Assembly (NCBI GenBank): GCA_003153435.1
Contig: PLYR01000048.1
Coordinates: 31,307 to 74,751 of the forward strand
Source: Bacteroidota bacterium
GTDB taxonomy: Bacteria > Bacteroidota > Bacteroidia > Palsa-965
Length of the DNA stretch: 43,445 nucleotides
Direction: 5' to 3'
Positions 23,293 through 32,255 of this stretch are shown here, piece by piece (within the stretch, counting starts at the first letter, position 1; each line of letters starts with the position of its first letter). The notes under the pieces are model-generated. The model was given only the letters and a program-made list of their open reading frames with translations, did no database searches and was not told the DNA's origin. The position numbers and the translations under genes are program-made.

Positions 23293-23652
23293 TTACTGGA
23301 CTTTAATCTGATCTTCTTTTTTTACGATGATCTCCGGTTTTCCTTTGAACATTTCTACTTTACCGGTAATACAAACGTTTTTGTCTTTCAGAAATTCGGA
23401 AGGAGCATATTTGAAATTAGCCAGGTCACTTTCAAAAATCACCACTGTAAATGTGGAATTGGGAAATGGCTGACCGAAGTTAAGATAGGTGGTCTTTTTA
23501 TCACCGGTGGTCAGATGAGTCCCCAATACTTTAGCGCAAACGGTAACGGTCTTACCATCATATTTGGCAATGCTGTCGAGAGGAACTGTTTTTTGAGCGA
23601 ATGTGAAGGTAGTCAGCAACGCCATAAAGGCGAGAATCGTTAGTTTTTTCAT
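23293..23652 (-). CDS. Exported OB-fold protein
   Basis: This protein of about 119 residues has a signal peptide (MKKLTILAFMALLTTFTFAQ), followed by a small beta-barrel: AKYDGKTVTVCAKVLGTHLT, TYLNFGQPFPNSTFTVVIFE, then KNVCITGKVEMFKGKPEIIV. The strand order and the 'G-K-V-x-x-F-K-G-K-P-E-I-I-V' ending match OB-fold modules like those found in exported nucleases' and DUF-type DNA-binding proteins. The start is the ATG at 23652, beginning the signal peptide. CAAAGGTA at 23670-23677 on the plus strand is a plausible -7 box. Ligand unknown. Confidence 0.82.
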   Translation of the reverse strand: MKKLTILAFMALLTTFTFAQKTVPLDSIAKYDGKTVTVCAKVLGTHLTTGDKKTTYLNFGQPFPNSTFTVVIFESDLANFKYAPSEFLKDKNVCITGKVEMFKGKPEIIVKKEDQIKVQ

Positions 23653-23754
23653 GTTTTTTGATTGAGGATCAAAGGTAATAGAAATATTCGGGACAACCAT
23701 CCAGCAGAAAAAGAATCCTAAAATCAGTGATTATTAAAGAGCGGTCAGGGAAAT

Positions 23755-24447
23755 CTATAGAATAAGGGATTCCCCATTCGAATCTGTCGTGAGTATTTCA
23801 CTCATGTAATCAAAATATTTACGAATGCTTTTAAAGGTGTTGTTTGCCTGGTTCACAAAATCGGGGTTGAGCACCTCTTTATCTGTAAAATTATGCCGGA
23901 AGATAAATTGCTTGTGCCTGATCAGTTCAATAGCTGGATGATCCTTGGTGAACCCACGGGGTGTACTCTCTACTTTCTTGCCGAGTATCTGTCCGAAATT
24001 TTCTTTTATCGCCTTTGACTGGAGCATCTTGTTCCAGGCTTTGTAATTATATTCTATGTCGGTCCGGATTCGTTTCAGATCTTCCGGGTTAGGGAAGAAG
24101 AAGCCACAGCTTACATAACTGTTTCCTGGTTTAATCTGGAAATGATACCCTCCTCTCAAATGGGGTTTGACCCTTGCAAAGCTTCCTGCAAATCGGGGAT
24201 TATACGGTGTTTTATCTTTGTGAAAACGGAGGTCGTTGTAAATTCGGTACAATGAACTCTTTCCGGAAGAAGTTTTGATTTTATCATGTCTTCCCATCAT
24301 CATGAGGAGAGCGTCTGCAAAGGCAATCATATTTTCCTGGGCCTTTAGATAGTTGCCTTTATGACTGGTCATCCAGTCGCGGTTATTGTTTTTTTCAAGG
24401 TCCTTCAGGAAATCAAAAGTGGTTTTGGATATAACTTTTTTCTCCAT
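23755..24447 (-). CDS. DUF2461 (TIGR02453) protein
   Basis: This 230-residue soluble protein has the DUF2461 pattern: FLKDLEKNNNRDWMTSHKGN near the start, RIYNDLRFHKDKTPYNPRFA, and GGYHFQIKPGNSYVSCGFFF, then TPRGFTKDHPAIELIRHKQF in the second half. The family is common in bacteria and fungi and has no established biochemical function. It is monocistronic and diverges from the large secreted protein beginning at 24561. Confidence 0.93.
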   Translation of the reverse strand: MEKKVISKTTFDFLKDLEKNNNRDWMTSHKGNYLKAQENMIAFADALLMMMGRHDKIKTSSGKSSLYRIYNDLRFHKDKTPYNPRFAGSFARVKPHLRGGYHFQIKPGNSYVSCGFFFPNPEDLKRIRTDIEYNYKAWNKMLQSKAIKENFGQILGKKVESTPRGFTKDHPAIELIRHKQFIFRHNFTDKEVLNPDFVNQANNTFKSIRKYFDYMSEILTTDSNGESLIL

Positions 24448-24560
24448 AATATTCTTTCATTATTCGGGTAGGGTATAAAAGTACTATTAAGTCTTTTGGA
24501 ACGAAAATTGTATGATTATTATCATTCAGCCATATTGAAAAATTACTTGATCTTTGTATT

Positions 24561-26219
24561 ATGAAAAACATCAGCGTTTCAACAGCATTCATAATTTTCA
24601 TATTGTTTAACATTCCCGTCTCCAAGGCTCAGGATGATGACAAAGCCCTCCTTCAACAAGTGGAACAGGATGACCAGAAAGCGGTCAATGCCATTGCCAT
24701 GTACCCTCCCGGAATTCGTCAGGACATTTATATCGCATCGGAAAACCCGGAGGTCCTGGTTCGCCTGAACGCTGTTCAGCAAAAAACAAAGAATCGCTTC
24801 AGCGACCTCGTTTCTTCATTTAGCAAGGAGGAACAGGAAAGAATATATAATCTGACCCGCTACCCGGAGTTGATTCATGATCTGGCTATTGCCCATCCCG
24901 GATCGGAAGGTGAACTGCAGACGATACTTGTCAAGTTCCCTGAAGAAATCCATAAAGATGCAAGGGCGGAAGCATTCAGCAATTATGATGTGCTCGTACA
25001 GGTAGACAAACAGAATCAGGCAGCCAAAAGAAACTTTGAAAATATCCTGAAGGGTTATCCCTCGGATGCGGCAAATGCATACCGGGATCTGATTCTTTAT
25101 CCGGAAGTGATCAATACCCTTTATGATAATATGCAGCTTACTGTTGTAATAGGAGATGTCTATAAGAGGGATCCCGCTTATGTCACGCGGAAAACAGATT
25201 CCCTCAATCAGGTACTGACAGCTGAAAATGCGCAGGCAACAGCCGACTGGAAACAGAGCATGCAGGAAAACCCTCAGGCCCAGGAAGAGTATGTTCAGGC
25301 TTCCCAGGAATATGCCCAGGAAAATGGGTATACACAGGATGAGTACACGACCCCGATGAATACCGATATCAATACATACCCTTCATATTCGTATAACTGG
25401 TGGTTTGGTTATCCTTCCTGGTACCCTTATGCTTACTGGGATCCGAATCCTTTCTGGTTTGATGATGGATTCTATTACGGACCCCACCATGAAATCATTT
25501 GGTTCGGAATGCCGTCTCCTTATTTTATGAGTTGGTATTTCTATTATCCTGAACATTGTTCCAGGTATCCGGAACTGTCGAACCATTATTACAGTTATTA
25601 CTATGGGCATCGGGGTGAAAACCATTGGAACCCTGTCAGCCGAGAAGTCGGTGAATGGAGAAACCGGAACAGGGATATTGTGAACGATGAATGGGACAAG
25701 GACCCCAAAGGCCGTGCACAACGATTTAAGGACTATGGGAAAATGGAGTCTGAAAGGAACGCTTACAACAAAGCCAATCCAAGAGCTCAGATGGACCATG
25801 AAGCATTTGTAAAACAAAATCAGGGTAAATATCCAAGTCTGAAAGTGACCCCTGTCAAAGAAAGCAATAATCGTTCTGAGCCATCACATTCCTTTACTCC
25901 GGAAAAAAAGCCTCATGTGTCGATTCCTGATTCTTACCGTTCTGACAGAAATACAAAGACTGGTGGGTCAGGAGCAACGCCAACACCAACACCAACGAAG
26001 GAAACCCGTCCAACAAACACTACGGAACCAACTAATACAAATAACAGGGGAGGATCGAGTGGACATACTACGGAGTTGCATAATGCCCAACAGTATCACC
26101 AGCAGACCTGGGAAAATACCAGGCCTGCTCCTGTACAGCACTCGGCACCTGCTCCGCATTTTCAATCCGCTCCCATGCGGAGTTCACCTGCACCTTCCGG
26201 CGGTGGAAGAAGAAGATAA
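24561..26219 (+). CDS. Large exported aromatic-rich protein of unknown function
   Basis: This 552-residue protein has a signal peptide (MKNISVSTAFIIFILFNIPVSKAQ). Residues about 25-250 are helical and charged, with recurring short units of the form 'YP..I..D....' (for example AIAMYPPGIRQDIYI, NLTRYPELIHDLAI, VKFPEEIHKDA, LILYPEVINTLYD), which look like degenerate helical repeats. Residues about 275-350 are extremely rich in Trp, Tyr and Pro (SYNWWFGYPSWYPYAYWDPN and more). A charged helical part follows (about 370-430), and the tail is Pro/Thr/Ser/His-rich and low-complexity. No T9SS sorting domain is evident. GATCTTTG at 24549-24556 is the only -7-like element. No family recognised. Confidence 0.8.
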   Translation: MKNISVSTAFIIFILFNIPVSKAQDDDKALLQQVEQDDQKAVNAIAMYPPGIRQDIYIASENPEVLVRLNAVQQKTKNRFSDLVSSFSKEEQERIYNLTRYPELIHDLAIAHPGSEGELQTILVKFPEEIHKDARAEAFSNYDVLVQVDKQNQAAKRNFENILKGYPSDAANAYRDLILYPEVINTLYDNMQLTVVIGDVYKRDPAYVTRKTDSLNQVLTAENAQATADWKQSMQENPQAQEEYVQASQEYAQENGYTQDEYTTPMNTDINTYPSYSYNWWFGYPSWYPYAYWDPNPFWFDDGFYYGPHHEIIWFGMPSPYFMSWYFYYPEHCSRYPELSNHYYSYYYGHRGENHWNPVSREVGEWRNRNRDIVNDEWDKDPKGRAQRFKDYGKMESERNAYNKANPRAQMDHEAFVKQNQGKYPSLKVTPVKESNNRSEPSHSFTPEKKPHVSIPDSYRSDRNTKTGGSGATPTPTPTKETRPTNTTEPTNTNNRGGSSGHTTELHNAQQYHQQTWENTRPAPVQHSAPAPHFQSAPMRSSPAPSGGGRRR

Positions 26220-26278
26220 AAGCAAGGATCCGAGAGGGAATTTTATAAGCAGAACGGAAGACCGTTGAGGAAGAGTCT

Positions 26279-26803
26279 CTACCCCCATGGAAGATTGAAA
26301 AAGGTGGAAAGGGTCCAGGGAGTTTTAACTTTTATTTCCAGAGGCTTTTTAGGGAGCATCTCTATATGAAGTTTATTGTCCCATCCAAAGGTGGCAACGA
26401 TCGGTATCTCGTATAATACAGATTGCTGGTCCCGCACCGTAAACACTCTCCTGTATTTTGTCTTGAACCGGAATCGGGTAAAATAAACTCTTGGAGGCCA
26501 ATAAACGGGCTTGGTTCCTCGCCTGGCGAGGAGTTCATAACCTTCCCAGAAATAGAGTCCCCGCTGAGAAATGATCTCAAATCCACTGGCTTCAATAGTC
26601 AAGCGGAGTTCGTCAGGCAATGGCCTGTATCTTCTGTAAATACTCCAGCTTAGTGGCACTGCCAGAATAGAAGGCATAAAGGGGAGGAGAAAAGAATAAT
26701 CGGTCTCGGGTTCTGCAATTCCTGAATCCAGAATGTAGACTGTTAATGCCGGCCAGCCGGCTAGCAACAAGAAAAATATCCATGGGTCCCTCGAAGAAAT
26801 CAC
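26279..26803 (-). CDS. Two-helix membrane protein of unknown function
   Basis: This 174-residue protein has two N-terminal hydrophobic helices (WIFFLLLAGWPALTVYIL and FLLPFMPSILAVPLSWSIY), then a soluble beta-rich part (LRLTIEASGFEIISQRGLYF, then VFTVRDQQSVLYEIPIVATF) that resembles a pleckstrin-like bacterial PH domain. The only start is a GTG at 26803: an in-frame stop follows one codon upstream. It is convergent with the large secreted protein at 24561. No family is recognised with confidence. Confidence 0.6.
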   Translation of the reverse strand: MISSRDPWIFFLLLAGWPALTVYILDSGIAEPETDYSFLLPFMPSILAVPLSWSIYRRYRPLPDELRLTIEASGFEIISQRGLYFWEGYELLARRGTKPVYWPPRVYFTRFRFKTKYRRVFTVRDQQSVLYEIPIVATFGWDNKLHIEMLPKKPLEIKVKTPWTLSTFFNLPWG

Positions 26804-26953
26804 GGATCAAATGTAAAAAATATTTAACCCGCTGATCAAGGGAGCTTCAGATAGATATCACCCAGTTTTCATCATTCCTCTAATACCTTATCTTCTCCTG
26901 TTTTTCATCCTCCTTTTATAAAAAGTTAATGCCTGTAATCTACTGAATTTGAC

Positions 26954-26961
26954 TATATTTG
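26954..26961 (+). promoter_or_regulatory. -7 box very close to the start of the SBBP-repeat protein
   Basis: TATATTTG at 26954-26961 is a perfect -7 box and lies only 5 bases before the ATG at 26967. No TTG lies at the right distance upstream. If it is used, the transcript would begin at or next to the start codon. Confidence 0.4.
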
Positions 26962-26966
26962 GTAGT

Positions 26967-29900
26967 ATGTCCAGGGGCGTAAATCAGTTAATCACAGTCC
27001 TTTTCCTGCTCCCTTTTTTTCCCGGGGCAACAGATCTCATTTCTGCACAAGAGAAGATACCTGGTCAACTTCGTTTTGAGGAAAACAAAAATCAATACGA
27101 TCCTGTTGTTCTCTATAAAACGGATCTGCTCAAAAGCGGCAAACTATTCTTCGAAAAAAATACGTTCACTTATTTGTTTGTCAATGCCGATGAGATTAAT
27201 CAGCTGCACCATCCCTGGAGTGCTGGGGTAGGAGTACCTCCATCCGGCATCATTCATTATCATTGTTTCAAAACGAAGTTCCTGAACAGTAACCCTAACG
27301 TACAAGTTCAGCCATCCAATGCATTTCCGGAATACAGAAACTACTACCTCGGAAATGATTCGACCAGGTGGGCTCCGGGTGTGAGGCTCTTTGCGGCCAT
27401 CACCTATGCTGATCTTTATCCTTCCGTCGACATGCAGGTATATAGCACTGGTTTTAACCTTACTTATGATTTTACAGTGAACGCGGGAGGAGACCCCTCT
27501 GCCATCCAAATGAGTTATTCGGGAACGGATAAGATCTTTCTCCATGGAGGAATTCTTCATGTGGAAACATCCCAGGGAACCGTATTGGAGCAAAAACCAG
27601 TCGCCTATCAGATCGTTGATGGGAAAAAAATAGGAATCGAATGTAATTATGTACTCAAAGGATTAATCTTAAGTTTTGAATTCCCCAGGGGATATGATTC
27701 GAATGAGCCCCTGATCATTGATCCAACACTGATCTGTTCCACCTACACAGGATCAACAGCTGATAATTGGGGGTATACGGCTACGTATGATGCAGCAGGA
27801 AATATTTATTCCGCGGGGATTGCAGCAGCTAATGGTTACCCGGTTACGGTCGGAGCGTTTCAGACGAACTTCGGAGGAGGAGGGTCTGGAGGAAATTATT
27901 ATCCTTTTGATATTTCGATAACCAAATACAATTCCACAGGATCAGCCTTACTTTATTCAACCTACCTCGGAGGAAGCGATAATGAACAACCCCAAAGTCT
28001 GGTAGTGGATAATGCTGGTAACCTCTGTGTCATGGGAAGGAGTTATTCCTCCAACTATCCGGTCACAGCCACAGCTTTTCGGACGGTCAAAAGCGGACAG
28101 GCTGATATCGTGGTCACGAAATTCAATCCGGCTGGCACTGCCCTTATTGGGTCTACTTATATCGGCGGAAAAGATGAAGACGGGGTAAATATTGCGGCTA
28201 ACTGGAATATCTGGAATTCTCTCAAATACAATTACGGGGACGATGGAAGGAGCGACATCATTACGGATAATGCCGGCAACTGTTATATAGCCTCTTCCAC
28301 ACAGAGTAGTAATTTTCCGGTGACCAATGGTGCATTCCAACAGGTATTCGGAGGAGGTACTCAGGATGGATGCGTTTTTAAACTGGACAATACGCTCTCG
28401 AACCTGCTTTGGTCTACCTATCTTGGAGGTAATGGAGATGATGCCTGTTATGGTCTTGCCCTCGGCTCGGGGAACACCGTCTATGTTACCGGAGGAACCG
28501 GAAGCAACAATTTCCCAACCACTCCGGGGGTCTTACAACCAGCTTATTTGGGAGGGATCAGTGATGGATTTGTGACGCATCTTGATAATTCCGGAGCTGT
28601 AGTTCTTCAATCAACTTATTTAGGTACATCCGGATACGACCAGAGTTATTTTGTGCAGGTTGATCCAAACAATAATGTTTATCTCTACGGACAAACTTCG
28701 GGAGCTTACCCCGTTACTGCCGGAGTATACTCCAACCCAAACAGTGGGCAGTTCATTCATAAGCTGAATCCCTTATTAAGTACGACCGTTTACTCTACGG
28801 TGTTCGGGGCAGGGGTAGGAATCCCTGATATTTCACCAAGTGCATTTATGGTTGATACCTGCGAAAATGTCTACACTTCCGGGTGGGGTGGAACCTGTAT
28901 CCCTTATGGTAGTAATGGAAGTACAAACGGCTTACCGGTCACCTCTAATGCATACCAATCTACCACCGACGGTTGTGACTTTTATTTCTTTGTACTGAAG
29001 AAAAATGCTGCTTCACTCTGGTACGCCACCTATTTCGGGGGACCTGGAGGCTCTGATGAGCACGTAGATGGAGGTACCAGCCGTTTTGATAAAGACGGGG
29101 CCATCTATCAGTCGGTCTGTGCAGGATGTGGTGGTCACTCTTCTTTCCCAACCACTGCTGGTGCCTGGTCTACAACCAACAAAAGCACGAATTGCAATAA
29201 TGCTGTTGTTAAACTGGCTTTCGAACTGGTTAACCTTCGCGCACAAGCAAAAGCAGCTCCGTCTGATACTATTTGTGTAGGAGGATCGGTTCAGTTTGTG
29301 AACAGCAGTCTGGGGGCTAAAAATTATATCTGGAACTTCGGCGACGGCACTCCGGTAGATACAAACCGGGCACCATCACATATGTATAGTCATCTCGGCA
29401 CCTATACGGTTTCCTTGATTGCCACTGATTCTTCCAGTTGTAAGATTTCCGATTCCACCCATCTCATCGTCTATGTCATTCCGCCTCCGGTAGTGAATCT
29501 GGGGAATGACACCACCTTGTGCGGAGCCGTAAGTATGGTGCTGAATGCAGGCAATCCCGGAGCCCAATATCTCTGGAGTACCGGGAATACATCATCTACA
29601 TTGCATATTACCGCTATAGGATCATATTGGGTAAGAGTAATGAGGGGCCAGTGCTTTAATTCTGATACCATCCATATCAGTGCATTAGCAAAACCTAAAC
29701 TCGGAAATGACACTTCCCTTTGTCAAGGCACCTCACTTATACTGAATGCGGGGAATACCGGAAGCACCTATAGCTGGAGTACAGGAGCCTCCACCCCCAC
29801 CATTTCAGTAAATACCATGGGATCCTATTGGGTAAAGGTTACTTCCGGATGTTCCATCCTGAGTGATACCATTCATGTTACTTTTCTTCCGGCTCCTTCT

Positions 29901-30593
29901 GTAGATCTGGGAAGAGATACCCTGCTTTGTCCGAATGCTGCAATTACGCTTTCTGCTGGTAATGCCGGATCCACTTATTTGTGGAGTAACGGATCCACCT
30001 CTCAGACACTTCCGGTTTCGACTTCGGGCACCTATTGGGTGAAAGTTTCAAACGCCGGTTGTTCCAGGGCTGATACGATAACTGTTTCGAAGCTTCAGAA
30101 TCCGAACCTGGGTCCTGACCAGTTTCTATGCGATATTCAGACTCCCGTCTTGCTGGATGCAGGTAAGATTAAAGGAGCAAGCTATCATTGGTCTAATGGA
30201 GATTCTTCTCAAACCATTCACGCCTCTCAGCCCGGGCTGTATTGGGTAGTAGTAAAGGCAGCGAACTGTCAACTCTCCGACTCCATTGTTATTGATGGAG
30301 GGATTGGAGGCCCCCCTGGTGTGTATATCCCGGATGCTTTTTCACCGAATGGTGACGGACTGAATGATATGTTCTTTGCCAAAGGGATTGATGTGACTTC
30401 CTTTGATATGAAAATTTTTAACCGTTGGGGGGAACTGTTTTTTGAATCAACGGATATCAATAAAGGATGGGATGGAACTGTGAATGGAAAGCCGGTTCCC
30501 AATGATGTGTATGTCTGGGTAGTGGATTATACGAATATTTGTACAGGTAAAAGAAAAGTACATAATGTGGGTCATGTAATGGTATATAAATAG
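26967..30593 (+). CDS. T9SS type B cargo protein with SBBP, PKD and Ig-like repeats
   Basis: This protein of about 1208 residues has a signal peptide, an N-terminal beta domain of about 230 residues (DUF7948-like, with GQLRFEENKNQYDPVVLYKT near its start), then SBBP beta-propeller-like repeats (YLGGSDNEQPQSLVVDNAGN, then YIGGKDEDG, YLGGNGDDACYGLALGSGN). A PKD domain follows (IWNFGDGTPVDTNRAPSHMY), then four Ig-like repeats at 29485-30299, and a gliding-motility-associated C-terminal domain (DAFSPNGDGLNDMFF, then FNRWGELFFES, GWDGTVNGKPVPNDVYVWVV). It should be exported by T9SS and anchored or released at the surface. The TTG at 26949 is rejected as start because it lies across the -7 box. An adhesive or matrix role is inferred. 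Confidence 0.92.
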   Translation: MSRGVNQLITVLFLLPFFPGATDLISAQEKIPGQLRFEENKNQYDPVVLYKTDLLKSGKLFFEKNTFTYLFVNADEINQLHHPWSAGVGVPPSGIIHYHCFKTKFLNSNPNVQVQPSNAFPEYRNYYLGNDSTRWAPGVRLFAAITYADLYPSVDMQVYSTGFNLTYDFTVNAGGDPSAIQMSYSGTDKIFLHGGILHVETSQGTVLEQKPVAYQIVDGKKIGIECNYVLKGLILSFEFPRGYDSNEPLIIDPTLICSTYTGSTADNWGYTATYDAAGNIYSAGIAAANGYPVTVGAFQTNFGGGGSGGNYYPFDISITKYNSTGSALLYSTYLGGSDNEQPQSLVVDNAGNLCVMGRSYSSNYPVTATAFRTVKSGQADIVVTKFNPAGTALIGSTYIGGKDEDGVNIAANWNIWNSLKYNYGDDGRSDIITDNAGNCYIASSTQSSNFPVTNGAFQQVFGGGTQDGCVFKLDNTLSNLLWSTYLGGNGDDACYGLALGSGNTVYVTGGTGSNNFPTTPGVLQPAYLGGISDGFVTHLDNSGAVVLQSTYLGTSGYDQSYFVQVDPNNNVYLYGQTSGAYPVTAGVYSNPNSGQFIHKLNPLLSTTVYSTVFGAGVGIPDISPSAFMVDTCENVYTSGWGGTCIPYGSNGSTNGLPVTSNAYQSTTDGCDFYFFVLKKNAASLWYATYFGGPGGSDEHVDGGTSRFDKDGAIYQSVCAGCGGHSSFPTTAGAWSTTNKSTNCNNAVVKLAFELVNLRAQAKAAPSDTICVGGSVQFVNSSLGAKNYIWNFGDGTPVDTNRAPSHMYSHLGTYTVSLIATDSSSCKISDSTHLIVYVIPPPVVNLGNDTTLCGAVSMVLNAGNPGAQYLWSTGNTSSTLHITAIGSYWVRVMRGQCFNSDTIHISALAKPKLGNDTSLCQGTSLILNAGNTGSTYSWSTGASTPTISVNTMGSYWVKVTSGCSILSDTIHVTFLPAPSVDLGRDTLLCPNAAITLSAGNAGSTYLWSNGSTSQTLPVSTSGTYWVKVSNAGCSRADTITVSKLQNPNLGPDQFLCDIQTPVLLDAGKIKGASYHWSNGDSSQTIHASQPGLYWVVVKAANCQLSDSIVIDGGIGGPPGVYIPDAFSPNGDGLNDMFFAKGIDVTSFDMKIFNRWGELFFESTDINKGWDGTVNGKPVPNDVYVWVVDYTNICTGKRKVHNVGHVMVYK
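29485..30299 (+). repeat. Four tandem Ig-like repeats within the T9SS type B protein
   Basis: Four units of about 67 residues each share the pattern L-G-x-D-T-x-L-C near the start, L-x-A-G-N-x-G-S-x-Y-x-W-S-x-G in the middle and G-S/T-Y-W-V-x-V near the end, with a serine-aspartate-T/S-I closing strand. They are clear at the protein level, diverged at the DNA level. Confidence 0.85.
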
Positions 30594-30637
30594 TTTTCAT
30601 CAGAAAGTGTATCTTGGCCAATAAATTAGATCCGATA

Positions 30638-32221
30638 ATGATAAAGTTTAAAGCAATAGCCATCGTTCTCCTGGTCTCCTTCGTTTCGGTTACACTGTCG
30701 GGGCAACCTCAGAACATTCAGGTATCCGGAGCAAGCGCATTCAACCCGAATGAAGTATCAGTTTCATTCAATCCCAAAAACTCGAATGAACTGGTGATCG
30801 GGTCGAACCTGCGGTATGTTTATTTTACAACCGATGGTGGTACTACCTGGCAGGAAAATAATCTCACTTCAGGGCTCGGAGAACGAGGAGACCCGATAAT
30901 CGTGACAGACACGCTCGGAAATTTTTATTATGTGCATATTGGTTTGAGCGGATTAGTATGCCAGCGTGCGCCTGGAGCCACAGGCACCTGGAATAACGGA
31001 TCTACCATTGTTCCAAACGGGAATAAGTTCCAGGATAAACCCTGGTCGGCCTTGGACCCAGGAAATAATATTATTTACACAACCTGGACTCAGTACGACG
31101 CCACCTCCAATACTACGCTTCCTACCGACTGCACCAATGTTTTCATTTCACATTCCAAAGACCTGGGGGTGACCTGGTCTTCACCCAGGAAAATAAACAA
31201 AATGTCGGGCGACTGCCAATACAAGGATGTGATTGATCCTACCCCTTGTCTTGGGCAAACAGGTACCCTTTATGTGGCCTGGGAAGATTCCACAGGCATA
31301 TTATTCAATAGCTCCTTAGACACTGGTAACACCTGGAAGCCCAGTCCCGTATTTGTTTCAACGATTCCGGGAGGTTGCTACTATCATGTACCCGGTATAC
31401 CGAGTGGAAGAATCAGGCCGGCTCCTGTGACAGCCTGCGACCTGAGCAACAGTCCATATCGGGGCACTGTTTATATCGTATGGTCCGATCAACGCAATGG
31501 AACCAATAATACGGATGTATTTCTTGTAAAATCCACCGACGGAGGCAATACCTGGAGCACTCCTGCTAAAGTCAATGATGACAATACAAATACGCATCAG
31601 TTTTTTGGTGCGCTAACGGTTGATCAGTCGAACGGCAACTTGTATGTTCTTTTCTACGACCGCAGAAATTTTACGGATACACTGGAAGTTCAAGCCGACG
31701 TTTATATGGCTACGTCCAAAGACGGAGGTGCCACTTTTTCGAATTTCAAAATCAGTCAGAGCTCGTTTATCTGTGATTCAACAGTTTTTATAGGAGATTA
31801 TATTGGTATTGCTGCTCAAAAAAACCAGGTCAGACCCGTCTGGACCCGGAATGATAATTCACAGACCAGTATATGGACTGCGCTTGTTGATGCTACCACA
31901 CTTGGAATACAGGAATTGAATTCTTCCCAGGGTATAGAAGCTGAAACCAACTACCCTAACCCATTCACAGAACAAACAACGCTGGCCTATACCGTTCACG
32001 CCACAACCACGGTTAGTATTCTGATAACGGATATTTATGGGAAACAGGTAGCGGTGATTGACCGGCCAGGGCAGGATGCCGGCAGGCATACGGAAATATT
32101 TGATAACCGCAATTATCAATTGGCTCCCGGAATTTATTTTTATACAATTTCAGGTGATGGTTTAAATAATAAACCATCCTCCTATAAAACGATTTCCGGG
32201 AAAATGGTATTGTTGAAATAA
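30638..32221 (+). CDS. T9SS type A cargo protein with sialidase-like Asp-box repeats
   Basis: This protein of about 527 residues has a signal peptide (MIKFKAIAIVLLVSFVSVTL) and a beta-propeller body with at least five Asp-box motifs (S/T-x-D-x-G-x-T-W/F): TTDGGTTWQ, SKDLGVTWS, SLDTGNTWK, STDGGNTWS and SKDGGATFS. The C-terminal ~80 residues are a Por-type T9SS sorting domain (YPNPFTEQTTLAYTV, then LITDIYGKQVAVI, LAPGIYFYTISG). Sialidases use this propeller, but the catalytic Arg triad and nucleophile Tyr are not identifiable by eye, so I call only the fold. The start is the ATG at 30638; the upstream TTG adds eight polar residues. It may be co-transcribed with the preceding gene 44 bases away. 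Confidence 0.88.
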   Translation: MIKFKAIAIVLLVSFVSVTLSGQPQNIQVSGASAFNPNEVSVSFNPKNSNELVIGSNLRYVYFTTDGGTTWQENNLTSGLGERGDPIIVTDTLGNFYYVHIGLSGLVCQRAPGATGTWNNGSTIVPNGNKFQDKPWSALDPGNNIIYTTWTQYDATSNTTLPTDCTNVFISHSKDLGVTWSSPRKINKMSGDCQYKDVIDPTPCLGQTGTLYVAWEDSTGILFNSSLDTGNTWKPSPVFVSTIPGGCYYHVPGIPSGRIRPAPVTACDLSNSPYRGTVYIVWSDQRNGTNNTDVFLVKSTDGGNTWSTPAKVNDDNTNTHQFFGALTVDQSNGNLYVLFYDRRNFTDTLEVQADVYMATSKDGGATFSNFKISQSSFICDSTVFIGDYIGIAAQKNQVRPVWTRNDNSQTSIWTALVDATTLGIQELNSSQGIEAETNYPNPFTEQTTLAYTVHATTTVSILITDIYGKQVAVIDRPGQDAGRHTEIFDNRNYQLAPGIYFYTISGDGLNNKPSSYKTISGKMVLLK

Positions 32222-32255
32222 CCAAAGCTTTATTCGGGTCAACGACTTATATCTT

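Noticed and set aside
25383-25817. Minus-strand open frame of 144 codons inside the aromatic-rich protein gene
   Set aside because: It is antisense to a gene with a clear signal peptide and its composition (Val/Ile/Pro runs) reflects the complement of Trp/Tyr/Asn codons.
25975-26045. Short CAACACCAAC-type tandem repeats
   Set aside because: They are low-complexity codons for a Pro/Thr-rich tail, with no sign of phase-variable length.
29460-30300. Possible recombination hot spot by repeat similarity
   Set aside because: The four Ig-like units are diverged at DNA level, so there is no evidence for recent exchange.
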